A stretch of DNA of 64,000 nt from DSWT01 sp049975385 (GTDB lineage: Bacteria > Chloroflexota > Anaerolineae > B4-G1 > SLSP01), in NCBI GenBank assembly GCA_049975385.1, contig JBNGDO010000004.1:1-64000 (forward strand), in the 5' to 3' direction. Below are positions 7,937 to 17,696 of this stretch, in pieces. The notes under the pieces are model-generated. The model saw only the letters and a list, made by a program, of their open reading frames with translations, made no database searches and was not told the origin of the DNA. Numbering within the stretch: position 1 is the first letter of the stretch; every line of letters begins with the position of its first letter. Both the position numbers and the translations under genes were made by a program.

Positions 7937-8560
7937 ATGCGTGTCAATGACTGTGTTCAATGTGAAACCTTTCCCTGCGCCGACGTGCGCCACGAGTGCT
8001 ACCGCGTGCCCGACATCGAGATCGATCCCGCAACGGTCTCCCTCATCCTGATCTCCGAGGACGCACCTGAAAATCCCGACGACTATTACTACGCCGAAGG
8101 CGATCCGTTCTTCCAGCAGACCACGGTGATGGCGTTTAGTGACGCGGGGATCGAAGTCACATCCATCCAAGACCTGCTCGACATGGGCGTCTATTTCACC
8201 ACCGCCGTCAAGTGTGGCAAAACGGGCTACGGGATCAAAACCGCCACGGTGAAGACCTGCTCCGCCCTGTTGGAGCAGGAACTGGCGCTGTTCCCCAACG
8301 TGAAGGCGTTCCTGTTGATGGGCGACGTGGCGATCAAAGCCGTCAACGCCATCGCCAGACGCGCAGGGGAGGCGCGCGTCATCCCTGCCGGTTCGACGTA
8401 CAAACTGCGCGGGCCGGCCTACGACTTCCGTGGCAGACGCGCCTTTCCCTCGTATCTCCAGGCCGGACCGAGCTTTGGCATCGAGAAGACCAAACGCGCG
8501 ATGATCGCCGAGGATATTGCAGCGGCGATGCAGATCATTCAGGGGGAACCAAATGGTTAA
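7937..8560 (+). CDS. Uracil-DNA glycosylase superfamily-like protein
   Basis: This protein of 207 residues has an N-terminal cysteine cluster (C6, C9, C14, C21) followed by LILISEDAPENPDD in the place of the UDG GEAPG motif. It also contains NVKAFLLMGDVAIKAVN and a late AFPSYLQAGPSFG segment that corresponds to the family 4/5-like C-terminal motif. It may bind an iron-sulfur cluster and excise bases, but activity is unproven because motif 1 is unusual. It overlaps the next gene by 8 bases. Confidence 0.65.
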   Translation: MRVNDCVQCETFPCADVRHECYRVPDIEIDPATVSLILISEDAPENPDDYYYAEGDPFFQQTTVMAFSDAGIEVTSIQDLLDMGVYFTTAVKCGKTGYGIKTATVKTCSALLEQELALFPNVKAFLLMGDVAIKAVNAIARRAGEARVIPAGSTYKLRGPAYDFRGRRAFPSYLQAGPSFGIEKTKRAMIAEDIAAAMQIIQGEPNG

Positions 8561-9044
8561 CTACCGCATCATCGAACGCCCGGCCTTCGACGTCCTGGGC
8601 AAAAAGGGTTGGATCGCCGAACAGGATGATTTTGGCCGCGTCTGGGAACAATGCAAAGCAGAAGGCGTGTTTGCCATCTTCGAATCCCTCACCGGCTGGA
8701 AACCCGGCCCGCAGACCAACGGCCAAACGTTGGGCATCTCGCGCGTGGAAAACGACCCCACCAACCGTGAATTTGACTACATGGTCGCCGTGGAAGTTCC
8801 GCCGGGCGTCACCCACCCCAACCTGGAACACTACCAGGTGTCAGCCTCTCAATGGGCCGTCTTCGAGTGCCACGGCAAAATCCCGGAGGCCATCGTCGAG
8901 GCCGAGATGTTCGCTTTTATGGAGTGGCTGCCCGCCTCGAACTACGTCCACGCCCTCGCACCGGAGATGGAAGTCTACTATCCCGGCGAGAGCAACGACG
9001 ACTATTACTGCGAGTTCTGGCTACCGATCACGCCGAAGGTCTGA
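8553..9044 (+). CDS. GyrI-like effector-binding domain protein
   Basis: The start at 8553 lies after AGGGGGA within the end of the preceding gene. The 163-residue protein has the AraC effector-binding / GyrI-like pattern: RIIERPAFDVLGKKGWI, FDYMVAVEVPPGVTHPNLEH, QWAVFECHG and the end YYCEFWLPITPKV. This is the classic layout of a stand-alone small-molecule binding domain that can sequester drugs or act as a co-regulator. Coupling to the UDG-like gene suggests co-expression. Confidence 0.8.
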   Translation: MVNYRIIERPAFDVLGKKGWIAEQDDFGRVWEQCKAEGVFAIFESLTGWKPGPQTNGQTLGISRVENDPTNREFDYMVAVEVPPGVTHPNLEHYQVSASQWAVFECHGKIPEAIVEAEMFAFMEWLPASNYVHALAPEMEVYYPGESNDDYYCEFWLPITPKV

Positions 9045-9070
9045 GCAAATATACCATTTCGGAGTATAAT
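9041..9070 (+). promoter_or_regulatory. Candidate sigma-70-type promoter for the secreted protease gene
   Basis: TATAAT at 9065-9070 is preceded by a weak -35 (CTGAGC at 9041-9046, 18-base spacer). The spacer text ATACCATTTCGG resembles that near other -10 boxes of the window (16718, 25502, 61751). It starts in the stop codon of the upstream gene. Confidence 0.45.
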
Positions 9071-9084
9071 GAAGCAAATACACC

Positions 9085-9113
9085 TCGCTGTGGTCGGTCT
9101 CCCGACCGTGCCA
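9085..9113. repeat. Hairpin in 5' leader (GGTCGG / CCGACC)
   Basis: GGTCGGTCTCCCGACC forms a 6-bp stem with a 4-base loop, extended by imperfect pairing. It lies between the putative -10 box and the start codon of the protease gene, so it would be part of the mRNA leader. Confidence 0.55.
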
Positions 9114-9150
9114 CTTTTGGATAAATCGGTTATAGTGTGGGAGGAAAACG

Positions 9151-10734
9151 ATGTACAGGCAGCTATCGGGATTTTGGCGTCATGGGTGGCGCGCCGTCAG
9201 CGCCGTTAAGGACAAGGAACTTCATTACTGGAGCAGGTGGATGCGCGGCATCTTCGTGCTGCTGCTTTTACTAGCGACCGGCGGCTGGACAGCGCCGGTC
9301 GCTGTTATTGCCGCGCCATCGACGCCTGCCGATGGCGCAATCTTTGACATCACCTGGTCGACAAGCTGCGAGACGCCGCCCGCCGAGGCCGTGACCGCGC
9401 TTGACTACGCCGCCGGCCTGTGGGGGACGTGGATTTCTTCCACCGTGCCCATCTCCGTGACCGTCTGCTGGACGCCCACGCCAAGCGGTGGAGATGCGCT
9501 GGGAACCGGCATGCCAACCGGGTACATCGGCAACTTTCCCGGCGCGCCCCTGGTGAACACAGCCTACCCTATCGCATTAGCCAACGCCCTCAGCGGCAGC
9601 GATCTGGATCCCATGCGGGTGGATATGACCTTACAATTCAAGTCGGATATTGCATGGTCTTTTATAACAACGACAACGCATCTACCCGCCCTCACCGACG
9701 GCGAAGACTTCGTCGCCGTCGCGTTGCACGAGCTGGCCCACGGCCTGGGTTTTATTGGCAATATGTATGAAAGCTCCGGTGTCGGCTTTTGTGGCGATGG
9801 ACTGTGGGGTCCCCTCTATCCCTGCCCCACCCCCTACGACCGGTTCGTGGTAGATGGCACCGGCGTCCCACTACTGGATTATTACGCCGCCAACGACCGC
9901 TACGCGCTGGCGGCGCGGCTCACCGGCGACGCGCATTTCGGCGGCCCTAATGCTGTCGCCGTGTATAGCGACTCGCTGAGGCTCTACACACCTGCGCAAT
10001 GGCAATGGGGTAGTAGCCTTTCCCATCTCGACCAGACCACGTTCCAGGGCAGCCCGAACCGGCTGATGACGCCCAGCTACAGCGGCGTGACGCGCCATCC
10101 CGGGGCAGCAACGTTAGGCATCTTCCAGGATATGGGCTGGCTGCGCGCCGATGGCGTCCCCAACGTCGTCACATCCGGCCCGTGGATCGTGGGCGCGGGC
10201 CAGGTCGTCACGTTGACCGGCGACCTCGTCTGGTCGAGCTACGCCGGGCAGCCGGTCACCTACACCTGGACAGCGGCGGAGCACATCACGGTCACCCACC
10301 CCGGCCTGGCTGCCACAGACAGCGTCACCTTCACCTGGGATACGCCGGGTGAAAAGCGGATCACACTCACCGCCACGGATGGCGCGGCGTCAGCCTCTGC
10401 TGTGCGCGCGACACTCGTCTACAGTGTGGGCGTGAGTGGCCTCGCGCAAGGTGATACGAACCACGCCTACACCTTCGACGCCGTCATCTCGCCCGAAATC
10501 TCCAGCTTCCCCATCACCTACACCTGGGAAGCGACCGACAAAGCCTCTATCGTCCATGCCGACCTCTACCAGACCAGCGACAGCTCCACCTTCACCTGGA
10601 CTATGCCGGGCACCAAAACCATCACCGTCACCGCCGCCATCGCCGGAGCGGTGACGTATGACGTCCACGAGATCAACATCGAAGGTCTGGTGTTGGACAA
10701 GCATATCTTCCTGCCCCTTGTACTGCGGCAATAA
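9151..10734 (+). CDS. Secreted zinc metalloprotease-like protein with PKD-like repeats
   Basis: This protein of 527 residues has a hydrophobic export signal at residues 33-54. An alternative ATG at 9241 would place that signal at the very N-terminus, but the start at 9151 has the better ribosome site (GGGAGG). VALHELAHGLGF (H193, E194, H197) is a zinc-protease motif. The C-terminal half carries two Ig/PKD-like repeats (TYTWTAAEHI...FTWDTPGEKRITLTATD and TYTWEATDKAS...FTWTMPGTKTITVTA). It ends HIFLPLVLRQ, a motif shared with two other secreted proteins here. It is probably an extracellular or surface protease. Confidence 0.8.
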   Translation: MYRQLSGFWRHGWRAVSAVKDKELHYWSRWMRGIFVLLLLLATGGWTAPVAVIAAPSTPADGAIFDITWSTSCETPPAEAVTALDYAAGLWGTWISSTVPISVTVCWTPTPSGGDALGTGMPTGYIGNFPGAPLVNTAYPIALANALSGSDLDPMRVDMTLQFKSDIAWSFITTTTHLPALTDGEDFVAVALHELAHGLGFIGNMYESSGVGFCGDGLWGPLYPCPTPYDRFVVDGTGVPLLDYYAANDRYALAARLTGDAHFGGPNAVAVYSDSLRLYTPAQWQWGSSLSHLDQTTFQGSPNRLMTPSYSGVTRHPGAATLGIFQDMGWLRADGVPNVVTSGPWIVGAGQVVTLTGDLVWSSYAGQPVTYTWTAAEHITVTHPGLAATDSVTFTWDTPGEKRITLTATDGAASASAVRATLVYSVGVSGLAQGDTNHAYTFDAVISPEISSFPITYTWEATDKASIVHADLYQTSDSSTFTWTMPGTKTITVTAAIAGAVTYDVHEINIEGLVLDKHIFLPLVLRQ

Positions 10735-10746
10735 GGAGTGTTATTA

Positions 10747-13700
10747 ATGAACAGTCGAAAACCATCAACCTGGGTCATAGCAAGCGTTGTATTGATTATC
10801 GCTGGCGGGCTGGTACTGCTACCCGGCGCGACACCGCGCCTCGCACTGGCGCAGCCACCGCTTGAACCCGAAGCCCCGCCCGCCATCAACGCCATCACCG
10901 ATAGCAGTACGCCTACTTCGATCACGAAAGACGCAGATGGCCACACCGTCTGGACCTACGAGTATCCCAGTTCCTGGTGCGTGATGTATTCACGCATCCG
11001 CTGGCCCTTCAACCTCGGCACGCAGGATCCCAGCGATTTAAGCGAGACGACCATCACCCTCTCCTTTGGAGAAGAACCCTACGTCCTCGACGAGGATGGT
11101 AATCCCCGCTACACTGATCCCACCTGGGCTGTGGCGCTCAACGGCGATCCCGGCCCATGGACGGATGGCGCCTTCACCGGCGAGTGGAACATCATCGGTG
11201 CGGTCGGTACGACACCGACGTGGCCCTATGCTGTCCCGGTAGAGCAGGAAGTCTCCTTCGATTACACTGAATTGATTGACGGCGAGAACAATCTCTGGTT
11301 CCAGCAGCAGGACTTCTGCAACTGCACAGACATGGAGGATTGCGCCTGTACCTGCTACGAGCTAACCAAGCTAAAATTACGCGCGTATGTCGACTTGAGT
11401 ATCAAAGGCAAATCGCCCGCACCTGACACGCGCAACGTCTGGCCTGACCAGGGCAAAAAAGCGCAGGATTCCGATATCCGCGTTACGTTTACCACACTGG
11501 TTTCTCCCACCACCGTCAACAAAGAAACATTCCAAGTCTACTACTTGGACAAAGACGTGAACAAGATTTTCGCAGACGGCGACGTCAAGCGCCTCTCCGA
11601 TACGGAGTACGTCTTCGTCCCCAACACGAAACTCTTGCCGGGTGTCAAATACTTCGCGCAGGTGTGGGGCGCAAACGACGCTCACGCCTACAATCGCGAC
11701 AAATGGGTGCAAGACCTCAACGGTGGTCCGCTGGAAGACGGGGATATTTGGAGCTTCTGGACGCTACCCGATCTCGAGGTCACGATCAAGCCGGTGCAGG
11801 TTTTGGAGAATATGGCGCTCATCGTCAACAAACCCACCGTGCTGCGCACCTACATCCGCTGGGATGCGCCCGAAGATGTGTTCTGGAAACACGTCGCACC
11901 TAACGTGGAGATAGAAGACCTGTCGATAGTGTGGGTCTCCACCGGTGGCGACGACACCGGCGCGCAATACTGGCGCAACACCAGCGGAAACTGGCTGCCA
12001 GAGTACAACGCCACGACCGCGAAACACAAGCGTGAGTATCGCGAGTTCACGCGAGAGGAAGAAAGCTACGACAACTGGGATCGCTGGTTCAGCAAGGATA
12101 GTATCAACTTTTTCGGCTTCACACCCGTGGACAACGGCAGCTACCAACTCACGGCGCGCGTGTTGGTGAAGGACAGCCGGGGCCGCTCGCACCCCTTCAT
12201 CGGGCGGACCAGCGCCGACACGGTGTCCACATCGCCCTTCAACCTGTACTTCAAAGCGATGGCAGTCGGCGCAGATTACGGCAAAACCGGCACGGTGGAT
12301 CTATCGACCCCCATCTACAGGAGCCTGCGCGGCGTCAAAGCCGTCTACCCCGTTTCCGCAGTCACCTTTGATGCTCCTGCCAGCGCGACGCCATACTACA
12401 CGCCCACCACCTCACTCTGGCTATTCGACTGGAAAACGGAGCCGGGCAGAGGCTGGCCCAAGGAATACCTGCTTGAAGAACTGAGCCGCCTGTGCCTCCG
12501 CACCACCGGCTGCCGCGCGATGGTCGGCTTTGCCCCAACCGGCTGGATGGCGGATGACGGCCTGACGCTGCCGGAGGATGCACCGCGCGGCGCGCTGGTC
12601 AAAAACGACGTCAGCCCGGCCAGTTGGCTGGTGATGGCCCACGAAATTGGTCACCTGGCGCGCTTCGAGCATATCGCGGAACCCTCCGGCGAGGGGTACT
12701 ACGTAGCGCGGCGGCAGAACCGGCAGTATTCCATTTACCACGATGTCTTTGACTTTATGGACGAAGACCCCATCCAGGCCGCCAACAAGAACCTGTGGAT
12801 TTCCAACTGGCACTACATCTCGCTGGGCTTGTGGAGCGGCGCGTGGCGCACACAAACAACGATGGCGACCACCTCTGCTGACTCACTGCTGTTGGTCGCC
12901 GGCGCGATCACGCCTACAACCGGTGAAACGACGCTGCTCCCCTGGTATCAGATGGACGCCGGGACGTGGACGGCGCCCGATCCCGGTCCCTACCAAGTTA
13001 CTTTCCTGGATGCGAGTGATCAAGAAATCCTGGGCTATACGCGCTCCTTCAGTGTGAGTGGTGAACTTCAACCGGCCGGGAGTGCCCCGCTGCTGGTGGA
13101 AGGCCCAGCCCCCTTCGCTTTCCTCACACCCTATCCCGCCGCTACCGCCAAAGTTCAGATTCAGCGGATTACCGATACCGCTGTGCTGGCCGAGGTCATC
13201 CCCGCCGCCAATCCGCCCACGGTGACGATCCAACCACCACCCGCCGTCTGGACTGGCCCACAGGCTCTTACCTGGGATGCCACCCCCGGCGCGACCTACT
13301 TCGCGATGGATGTCTCCACCGATAACGGCACGACCTGGAAGGCACTGGCGCTCGATCTGATCACGCCGACCTACACGCTCCAGACCATCGCACTGCCCAA
13401 CACCACTGAGGCGTTTATCCGCGTAGCGGCTACTAACGGCTTACGCACCACCACGGCCATTTCCGGCCCTTTCACCATCGACAACCCGCCGCTCGTCAGC
13501 TACGTTGACCCGCCTGACGGCGCAACGGACGTCGGTGTGAACACGCCTATGGAAGCCGGATTCCGCGACGCGATGGCCCCGGCAAGCATCCATACCGGCA
13601 CATTCACCCTCACCGGCGACCCGTGGGGCACCGTCCTGGGGAGCGTGACCTACGACACGGCAACCCATGCGGCCATACTCACCCCCATCGTCCCGCTGGC

Positions 13701-16674
13701 CTACGCCACACGCTACACAGCAACCTTGACCACCGGCATCCAAGGCGAGGACAGCGAGCCTCTGCCCATCACGCACACCTGGACCTTTACCACCGAGTTG
13801 GACACGGCCCCGCCGACGCCCGTCGTGGTTTCTCCCCAGGAAGGCGCAATGGCTGTGCCCTGCGACGCCGTTTTAGCCGTCAGTTGGGACCGCGCAGTGA
13901 ACGCGGGCACGCTCACCACAGAGACCTTCGTCCTGACGACGACGTCCGGGACGCCGGTGAGTGGTACCGCGGCCTACGACGCTGCGACTCGCACGGCCAC
14001 TTTCACACCCGCCACCGCCCTGCTGACCGACACGCTTTACATTGCCACACTCAAGGCTGGGATTGCCAGTACCGGCGGGTACACAACCACCGGGGACTTT
14101 GCCTGGGCCTTCACCACTGGGCGCACGCCCGGCGGCACGCTCGCCCTCACCGGCAGTTACACCGATTGGGGGCAAGATACCGATGGCGACGGCCTGTATG
14201 AGCACCTCGTTATCCGCGTGGGCGTACAGGTCACGGAGACCGGCGACTACGTCCTGAGCGGCTCGCTGGTGTATACAGACGGCGGCGAGATCGCCTGGAC
14301 CTACATCACCCCCGCGCTGACGGCCGGCGTACACTTCCTCGACCTGGCCTTCGACGGGACCGCTATCGGCGGGCACAACACAGACGGCCCATTCGTCCTC
14401 ACCGACCTGACCCTGACGCGCACAGATGGAACCACCGAAGTTCCTCCATCCACATCGCAACACGACGCCTATCGCACCTTCACCTATCCCATCGATCGTT
14501 TCCCAGCCCCGCTGCGCTTCGGCGGCTTGCCCGATGTGCTACTCATCCCTGGTATAACGACCCTCAATGCTTTCAATGTCCACGATTACATGCAGCACAT
14601 CACCCGCACCAGTGAGCAAATCAGCTACACGGTGATGCTCAATACCAATCCCCAAATGGACGTAGCGTTGCAATCGTCGGGTGCAGTGGTCCTCACGCCT
14701 GAAACATACTGGCAAGGCAACACCCTCGTCACCATCCGCGCCAGCGACGGCGTTTACGCGGTGCAAGACACCTTCGAAGCCGCCGTCGGTTGGCCCTACA
14801 CGGTCTATCTACCGCTGGTCTTGCGGAACTATGGTGGCGCAAGTGTCGCAGCGGCGCGCGATGCGTGGATCACCAAGTTCACCGACGATTTCGAATCCGA
14901 CACCATCAGCTGGAGCCGCTACTCGTGGACGTACAAAGAAGGCGATCCGCCACCGGGAGGTTTTGGGTCGTATAAATGGGACATCAACGAATGTCGCGCC
15001 TACGCCGGGCAACAGAGCGCGTGGGCTTACGGCGGCGGCGACGATGGCGAACTCCTATCCTGTGGCGCGTCGTATCCCGACACCTATTCGTTAGGCACGG
15101 AGATGTACCAAGCGATGCCCATCAACCTCAAATACGTCGCCAAAGGCGAATACAGCGCCAAAGTGTGGACCAACCTGGCACCGGACGACGAGCTTTGTCT
15201 CAAAGTGGCGGTTATCGAGTCGGGATATTGTTTTGATAGCTGGCCGGTCGGTGATTATTACGGTGTCTGCCGCACCGGCGCGACAAACGGGTGGGAAGAC
15301 CTGACCCTCGACATGGCCAATGTTCCCACACTCGGCAACGTGCTGGGCCAGGAGCATGTGTGTGTGCAAGTCGGTTTTGAGGCAGATACTGGCGACTCGC
15401 GCCCCGAAGGCGCTTACGTTGATGACGTGAGCCTACGCATCTGCCCGGAGGGAGTGACCGATAACTGCGCCGGATCGGCAGGTGTGGCCCCACTCACAAC
15501 CACGCCCCTAGTCGCGGGGAACATCGGCGGCTACCCGGAGGCCGTCGATGAAGTGGCGCTGGCGGTCGATGACGCCGGGCACGTGTACGCGCTTTGGACG
15601 GGGAAGCTCAACCCTGCATTCGACGACTACGTCTTCTACAGCAGTTCCGCCAACGGCGTTAACTGGACGCCGTATCAAATCCTCAGCTATTGGGGCGGAC
15701 GTGAACCGCAGATCGCTGTGGATAACGTTCACGGGCGCGTTCACCTCGCCTATGCTAACGACGACGGCATTGTCCACCGCATCGTCGAGGACGGCGTTAT
15801 CTCCGCTCCGGAGATTGTCGCGCCACGGCGAACCTACTACCTGCCCGACTTCAACCTGCCCTCCGGCGGCGTGGCCTGGCCGAGCCTCGCCGTCGCCGAG
15901 CAAACGGGCGACGCTTATCTGATTTGGCGCGAAGCGTACTATGCGCGCGTCTATGATGAACAGTTTGGCGTCACATATCCGCTGCGCTACAAGACATGGC
16001 ACGCGACCGGGAACGAGGAACGAGGCTGGAGCGCACCGCTGCGCAAGATCAACGACGAGGACACCTTCTACTCCACCATCGTCGCCGCGCCGGACGGACA
16101 GGCGATGCTGGCCTGGTTCCAACAGTGGGAGCAATCACTGGGCGACGCAACCACAGCGGGAGATCCCATCGTTGCGCGCACGGCCTATGGGACGGAGCCG
16201 GGCAGCTTCCCATTGCGCCAGGCCACCCACGATCTCTATATCCTGCCGCAACGCGATGAATCCATCGTGCTGGCCTACTCCGGCGGCGATGACAGCTTCG
16301 TGCTGGCCTCCGACCACTTTATGTGGCCCGGTCACTCCCTCGTCTACCGCTACGTGTGGAAGGACGGCGCGTGGTCCGGACCGCTGGACGTAGCAGAGAA
16401 CACCTCCGGCTGGGGCGTGCCGACCTACGTCGGCGCGGCGGCAGATACATCGTTGATTCGCTACATCTACAACGACAACTACGTGCTGACAATGCGCACG
16501 GAGACAACCGGTGTTCTCGGCCCGGAGCAAACCGTCGCCAGCTACCTGACCGCGCGCGGGTACACAATGACCGGTTCCCCGCTGGCCTACTTCACCGACG
16601 CGGCCGGTGGGCTACATATGGTGATCTCTGGAGAAAAGAACAGCGTGGCGGGGTTCTACTACGTGCAGCCGTAG
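10747..16674 (+). CDS. Giant secreted multidomain protein with zincin motif and Big_5-like domains
   Basis: ATG 10747 was chosen (8 bases after AAGGAG), giving 1975 residues. A signal segment (WVIASVVLIIAGGLVLLPG) opens the protein. MAHEIGHLARFEH at about 630-642 gives the spacing HExxHxxxxxH of metzincins, but the usual glycine is arginine. Ig-like Big_5 domains are suggested by RNVWPDQGKKAQDSDIRVTF, VDPPDGATDVGVNTPM and SPQEGAMAVPCDAV. A YLPLVLRN motif lies internally near residue 1355. After it come a DDFESDT-type jelly-roll region and a beta-propeller-like region (VALAVDDAGHVYALW). It probably arose by fusion of two secreted proteins and is likely co-transcribed with the preceding protease gene. 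Confidence 0.75.
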   Translation: MNSRKPSTWVIASVVLIIAGGLVLLPGATPRLALAQPPLEPEAPPAINAITDSSTPTSITKDADGHTVWTYEYPSSWCVMYSRIRWPFNLGTQDPSDLSETTITLSFGEEPYVLDEDGNPRYTDPTWAVALNGDPGPWTDGAFTGEWNIIGAVGTTPTWPYAVPVEQEVSFDYTELIDGENNLWFQQQDFCNCTDMEDCACTCYELTKLKLRAYVDLSIKGKSPAPDTRNVWPDQGKKAQDSDIRVTFTTLVSPTTVNKETFQVYYLDKDVNKIFADGDVKRLSDTEYVFVPNTKLLPGVKYFAQVWGANDAHAYNRDKWVQDLNGGPLEDGDIWSFWTLPDLEVTIKPVQVLENMALIVNKPTVLRTYIRWDAPEDVFWKHVAPNVEIEDLSIVWVSTGGDDTGAQYWRNTSGNWLPEYNATTAKHKREYREFTREEESYDNWDRWFSKDSINFFGFTPVDNGSYQLTARVLVKDSRGRSHPFIGRTSADTVSTSPFNLYFKAMAVGADYGKTGTVDLSTPIYRSLRGVKAVYPVSAVTFDAPASATPYYTPTTSLWLFDWKTEPGRGWPKEYLLEELSRLCLRTTGCRAMVGFAPTGWMADDGLTLPEDAPRGALVKNDVSPASWLVMAHEIGHLARFEHIAEPSGEGYYVARRQNRQYSIYHDVFDFMDEDPIQAANKNLWISNWHYISLGLWSGAWRTQTTMATTSADSLLLVAGAITPTTGETTLLPWYQMDAGTWTAPDPGPYQVTFLDASDQEILGYTRSFSVSGELQPAGSAPLLVEGPAPFAFLTPYPAATAKVQIQRITDTAVLAEVIPAANPPTVTIQPPPAVWTGPQALTWDATPGATYFAMDVSTDNGTTWKALALDLITPTYTLQTIALPNTTEAFIRVAATNGLRTTTAISGPFTIDNPPLVSYVDPPDGATDVGVNTPMEAGFRDAMAPASIHTGTFTLTGDPWGTVLGSVTYDTATHAAILTPIVPLAYATRYTATLTTGIQGEDSEPLPITHTWTFTTELDTAPPTPVVVSPQEGAMAVPCDAVLAVSWDRAVNAGTLTTETFVLTTTSGTPVSGTAAYDAATRTATFTPATALLTDTLYIATLKAGIASTGGYTTTGDFAWAFTTGRTPGGTLALTGSYTDWGQDTDGDGLYEHLVIRVGVQVTETGDYVLSGSLVYTDGGEIAWTYITPALTAGVHFLDLAFDGTAIGGHNTDGPFVLTDLTLTRTDGTTEVPPSTSQHDAYRTFTYPIDRFPAPLRFGGLPDVLLIPGITTLNAFNVHDYMQHITRTSEQISYTVMLNTNPQMDVALQSSGAVVLTPETYWQGNTLVTIRASDGVYAVQDTFEAAVGWPYTVYLPLVLRNYGGASVAAARDAWITKFTDDFESDTISWSRYSWTYKEGDPPPGGFGSYKWDINECRAYAGQQSAWAYGGGDDGELLSCGASYPDTYSLGTEMYQAMPINLKYVAKGEYSAKVWTNLAPDDELCLKVAVIESGYCFDSWPVGDYYGVCRTGATNGWEDLTLDMANVPTLGNVLGQEHVCVQVGFEADTGDSRPEGAYVDDVSLRICPEGVTDNCAGSAGVAPLTTTPLVAGNIGGYPEAVDEVALAVDDAGHVYALWTGKLNPAFDDYVFYSSSANGVNWTPYQILSYWGGREPQIAVDNVHGRVHLAYANDDGIVHRIVEDGVISAPEIVAPRRTYYLPDFNLPSGGVAWPSLAVAEQTGDAYLIWREAYYARVYDEQFGVTYPLRYKTWHATGNEERGWSAPLRKINDEDTFYSTIVAAPDGQAMLAWFQQWEQSLGDATTAGDPIVARTAYGTEPGSFPLRQATHDLYILPQRDESIVLAYSGGDDSFVLASDHFMWPGHSLVYRYVWKDGAWSGPLDVAENTSGWGVPTYVGAAADTSLIRYIYNDNYVLTMRTETTGVLGPEQTVASYLTARGYTMTGSPLAYFTDAAGGLHMVISGEKNSVAGFYYVQP

Positions 16675-16694
16675 ACAAGCACACGAGTACGCAC

Positions 16695-16723
16695 GAGCAA
16701 AATATCACGTTTTGGGGTACAAT
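16695..16723 (+). promoter_or_regulatory. Candidate promoter of the first TumA/TumE operon
   Basis: TACAAT at 16718-16723 is preceded by TTTTGGGG and, 17 bases upstream, a poor -35 (GAGCAA). The stretch from GAGCAAAATAT to the -10 aligns with the one before the secreted protease (9043-9070), supporting a shared promoter architecture. Confidence 0.4.
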
Positions 16724-16762
16724 AAAACTGAAAACAAAGGAAGTTTAGTCAGGAGACATACC

Positions 16763-17035
16763 ATGTATGAGACAATCGCCTTAAAATTGCAGGTCTCTCC
16801 CGAGGAATTGGAACGTGAAAGTTTACGTTTGTTCCTACGTCACCAAATGCGCCTGATCGAGTCGCAACTGTTCAGCCTAGCGCACAAGTATGGCGTGCGC
16901 ACCGTCGTTGAGCTTGATCATCTAGTGCAAAGCGGCGCACTTCACGAAGACGATGCCTTTGAAGATTATTTTGAGTTCGATTACCTGGAAGCTACCCGTG
17001 ACACATTGCGTGAATCCTTACGTGAGCTAGCATGA
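16763..17035 (+). CDS. tumA: Putative antitoxin of a TumA/TumE-type toxin-antitoxin pair
   Basis: This protein of 90 residues follows AGGAG. It is predicted to be mostly helical (SPEELERESLRLFLRHQMRLIESQLFSLAHKYGV) and acidic toward the C-terminus (EDDAFEDYFEFDYLEA). Its identity rests on position: it overlaps the TumE-family gene by an ATGA and matches the size and layout of antitoxins in that system. A second pair with the same layout lies at 24780-25483. Confidence 0.65.
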   Translation: MYETIALKLQVSPEELERESLRLFLRHQMRLIESQLFSLAHKYGVRTVVELDHLVQSGALHEDDAFEDYFEFDYLEATRDTLRESLRELA

Positions 17036-17409
17036 ACCCACTGGAAACGCTCCAACGCATCGCTGAAGTTGAGTTTGCAGCCATCGTCGCGCAAACCGAC
17101 TTACTCGGTGTCAAATTGCGTGTACTTTTAACCGACACCAGCTATGTCGATGTATGGGCCTCACGCAAATTACAAGGGCGATTTGGGATGCACTGGGAAC
17201 GCAGACACCTGGATGGAGGTATTTATCGCTACGACAACTTTCCCGATACCGAGTGGGCGGCGGTTTCGACTTTCCCTTTTCACTTTCACAATGGTGACCA
17301 AGAAAATGTTATCGCAGCTCCATTTGCTTCATCCCTCGAACAGGGATTCCGAGATTTTATGAATTTTGTCCATCAAACCCTCGCGACTTCGCCTTCACGA
17401 TCCCGGTAA
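17032..17409 (+). CDS. tumE: TumE-family toxin (DUF6516)
   Basis: The protein has 125 residues. The family signature is visible: LRVLLTDTSYVDVW, RFGMHWERR, YRYDNFPDTEWAAVSTFPFHFHNG and EENV-like QENVIAAPF. Proteins of this family are reported toxins of bacterial toxin-antitoxin pairs, thought to act on RNA. Translation is coupled to the antitoxin gene by a 4-base ATGA overlap. No transmembrane segment is present. Confidence 0.8.
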   Translation: MNPLETLQRIAEVEFAAIVAQTDLLGVKLRVLLTDTSYVDVWASRKLQGRFGMHWERRHLDGGIYRYDNFPDTEWAAVSTFPFHFHNGDQENVIAAPFASSLEQGFRDFMNFVHQTLATSPSRSR

Positions 17410-17456
17410 GGGCAGTGCCGAATGCCATAGGTCTGGTTGCCAGTAACACGAAACTT

Positions 17457-17481
17457 GGCGGGAGGTCAATGACCTCCCGCC
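17457..17481. repeat. Perfect 12-bp palindrome downstream of the toxin gene
   Basis: GGCGGGAGGTCA and TGACCTCCCGCC flank a single base. It sits 48 bases after the toxin stop codon, lacks a T-tract and belongs to the same short-loop class as 4790 and 6042. It may stabilise the mRNA 3' end. Confidence 0.8.
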
Positions 17482-17696
17482 ATACCTTATCAATCCGACT
17501 CTGCAGCCCCCTCCGTTCAATGGTTTATTGACAAATAGAACATTCGTGCTATATTCTCACTTGTAACCTAGCGACGAACAAACCCTGCAGGTTGAACAAC
17601 CCAATCATCCACCCAACCACCGATATTGAAAATGCTCGCGCCGGATTGTGATCCGCCTTAAGCGTTGCGATACGGTTTTTTTGAAGGAGCGCCACG

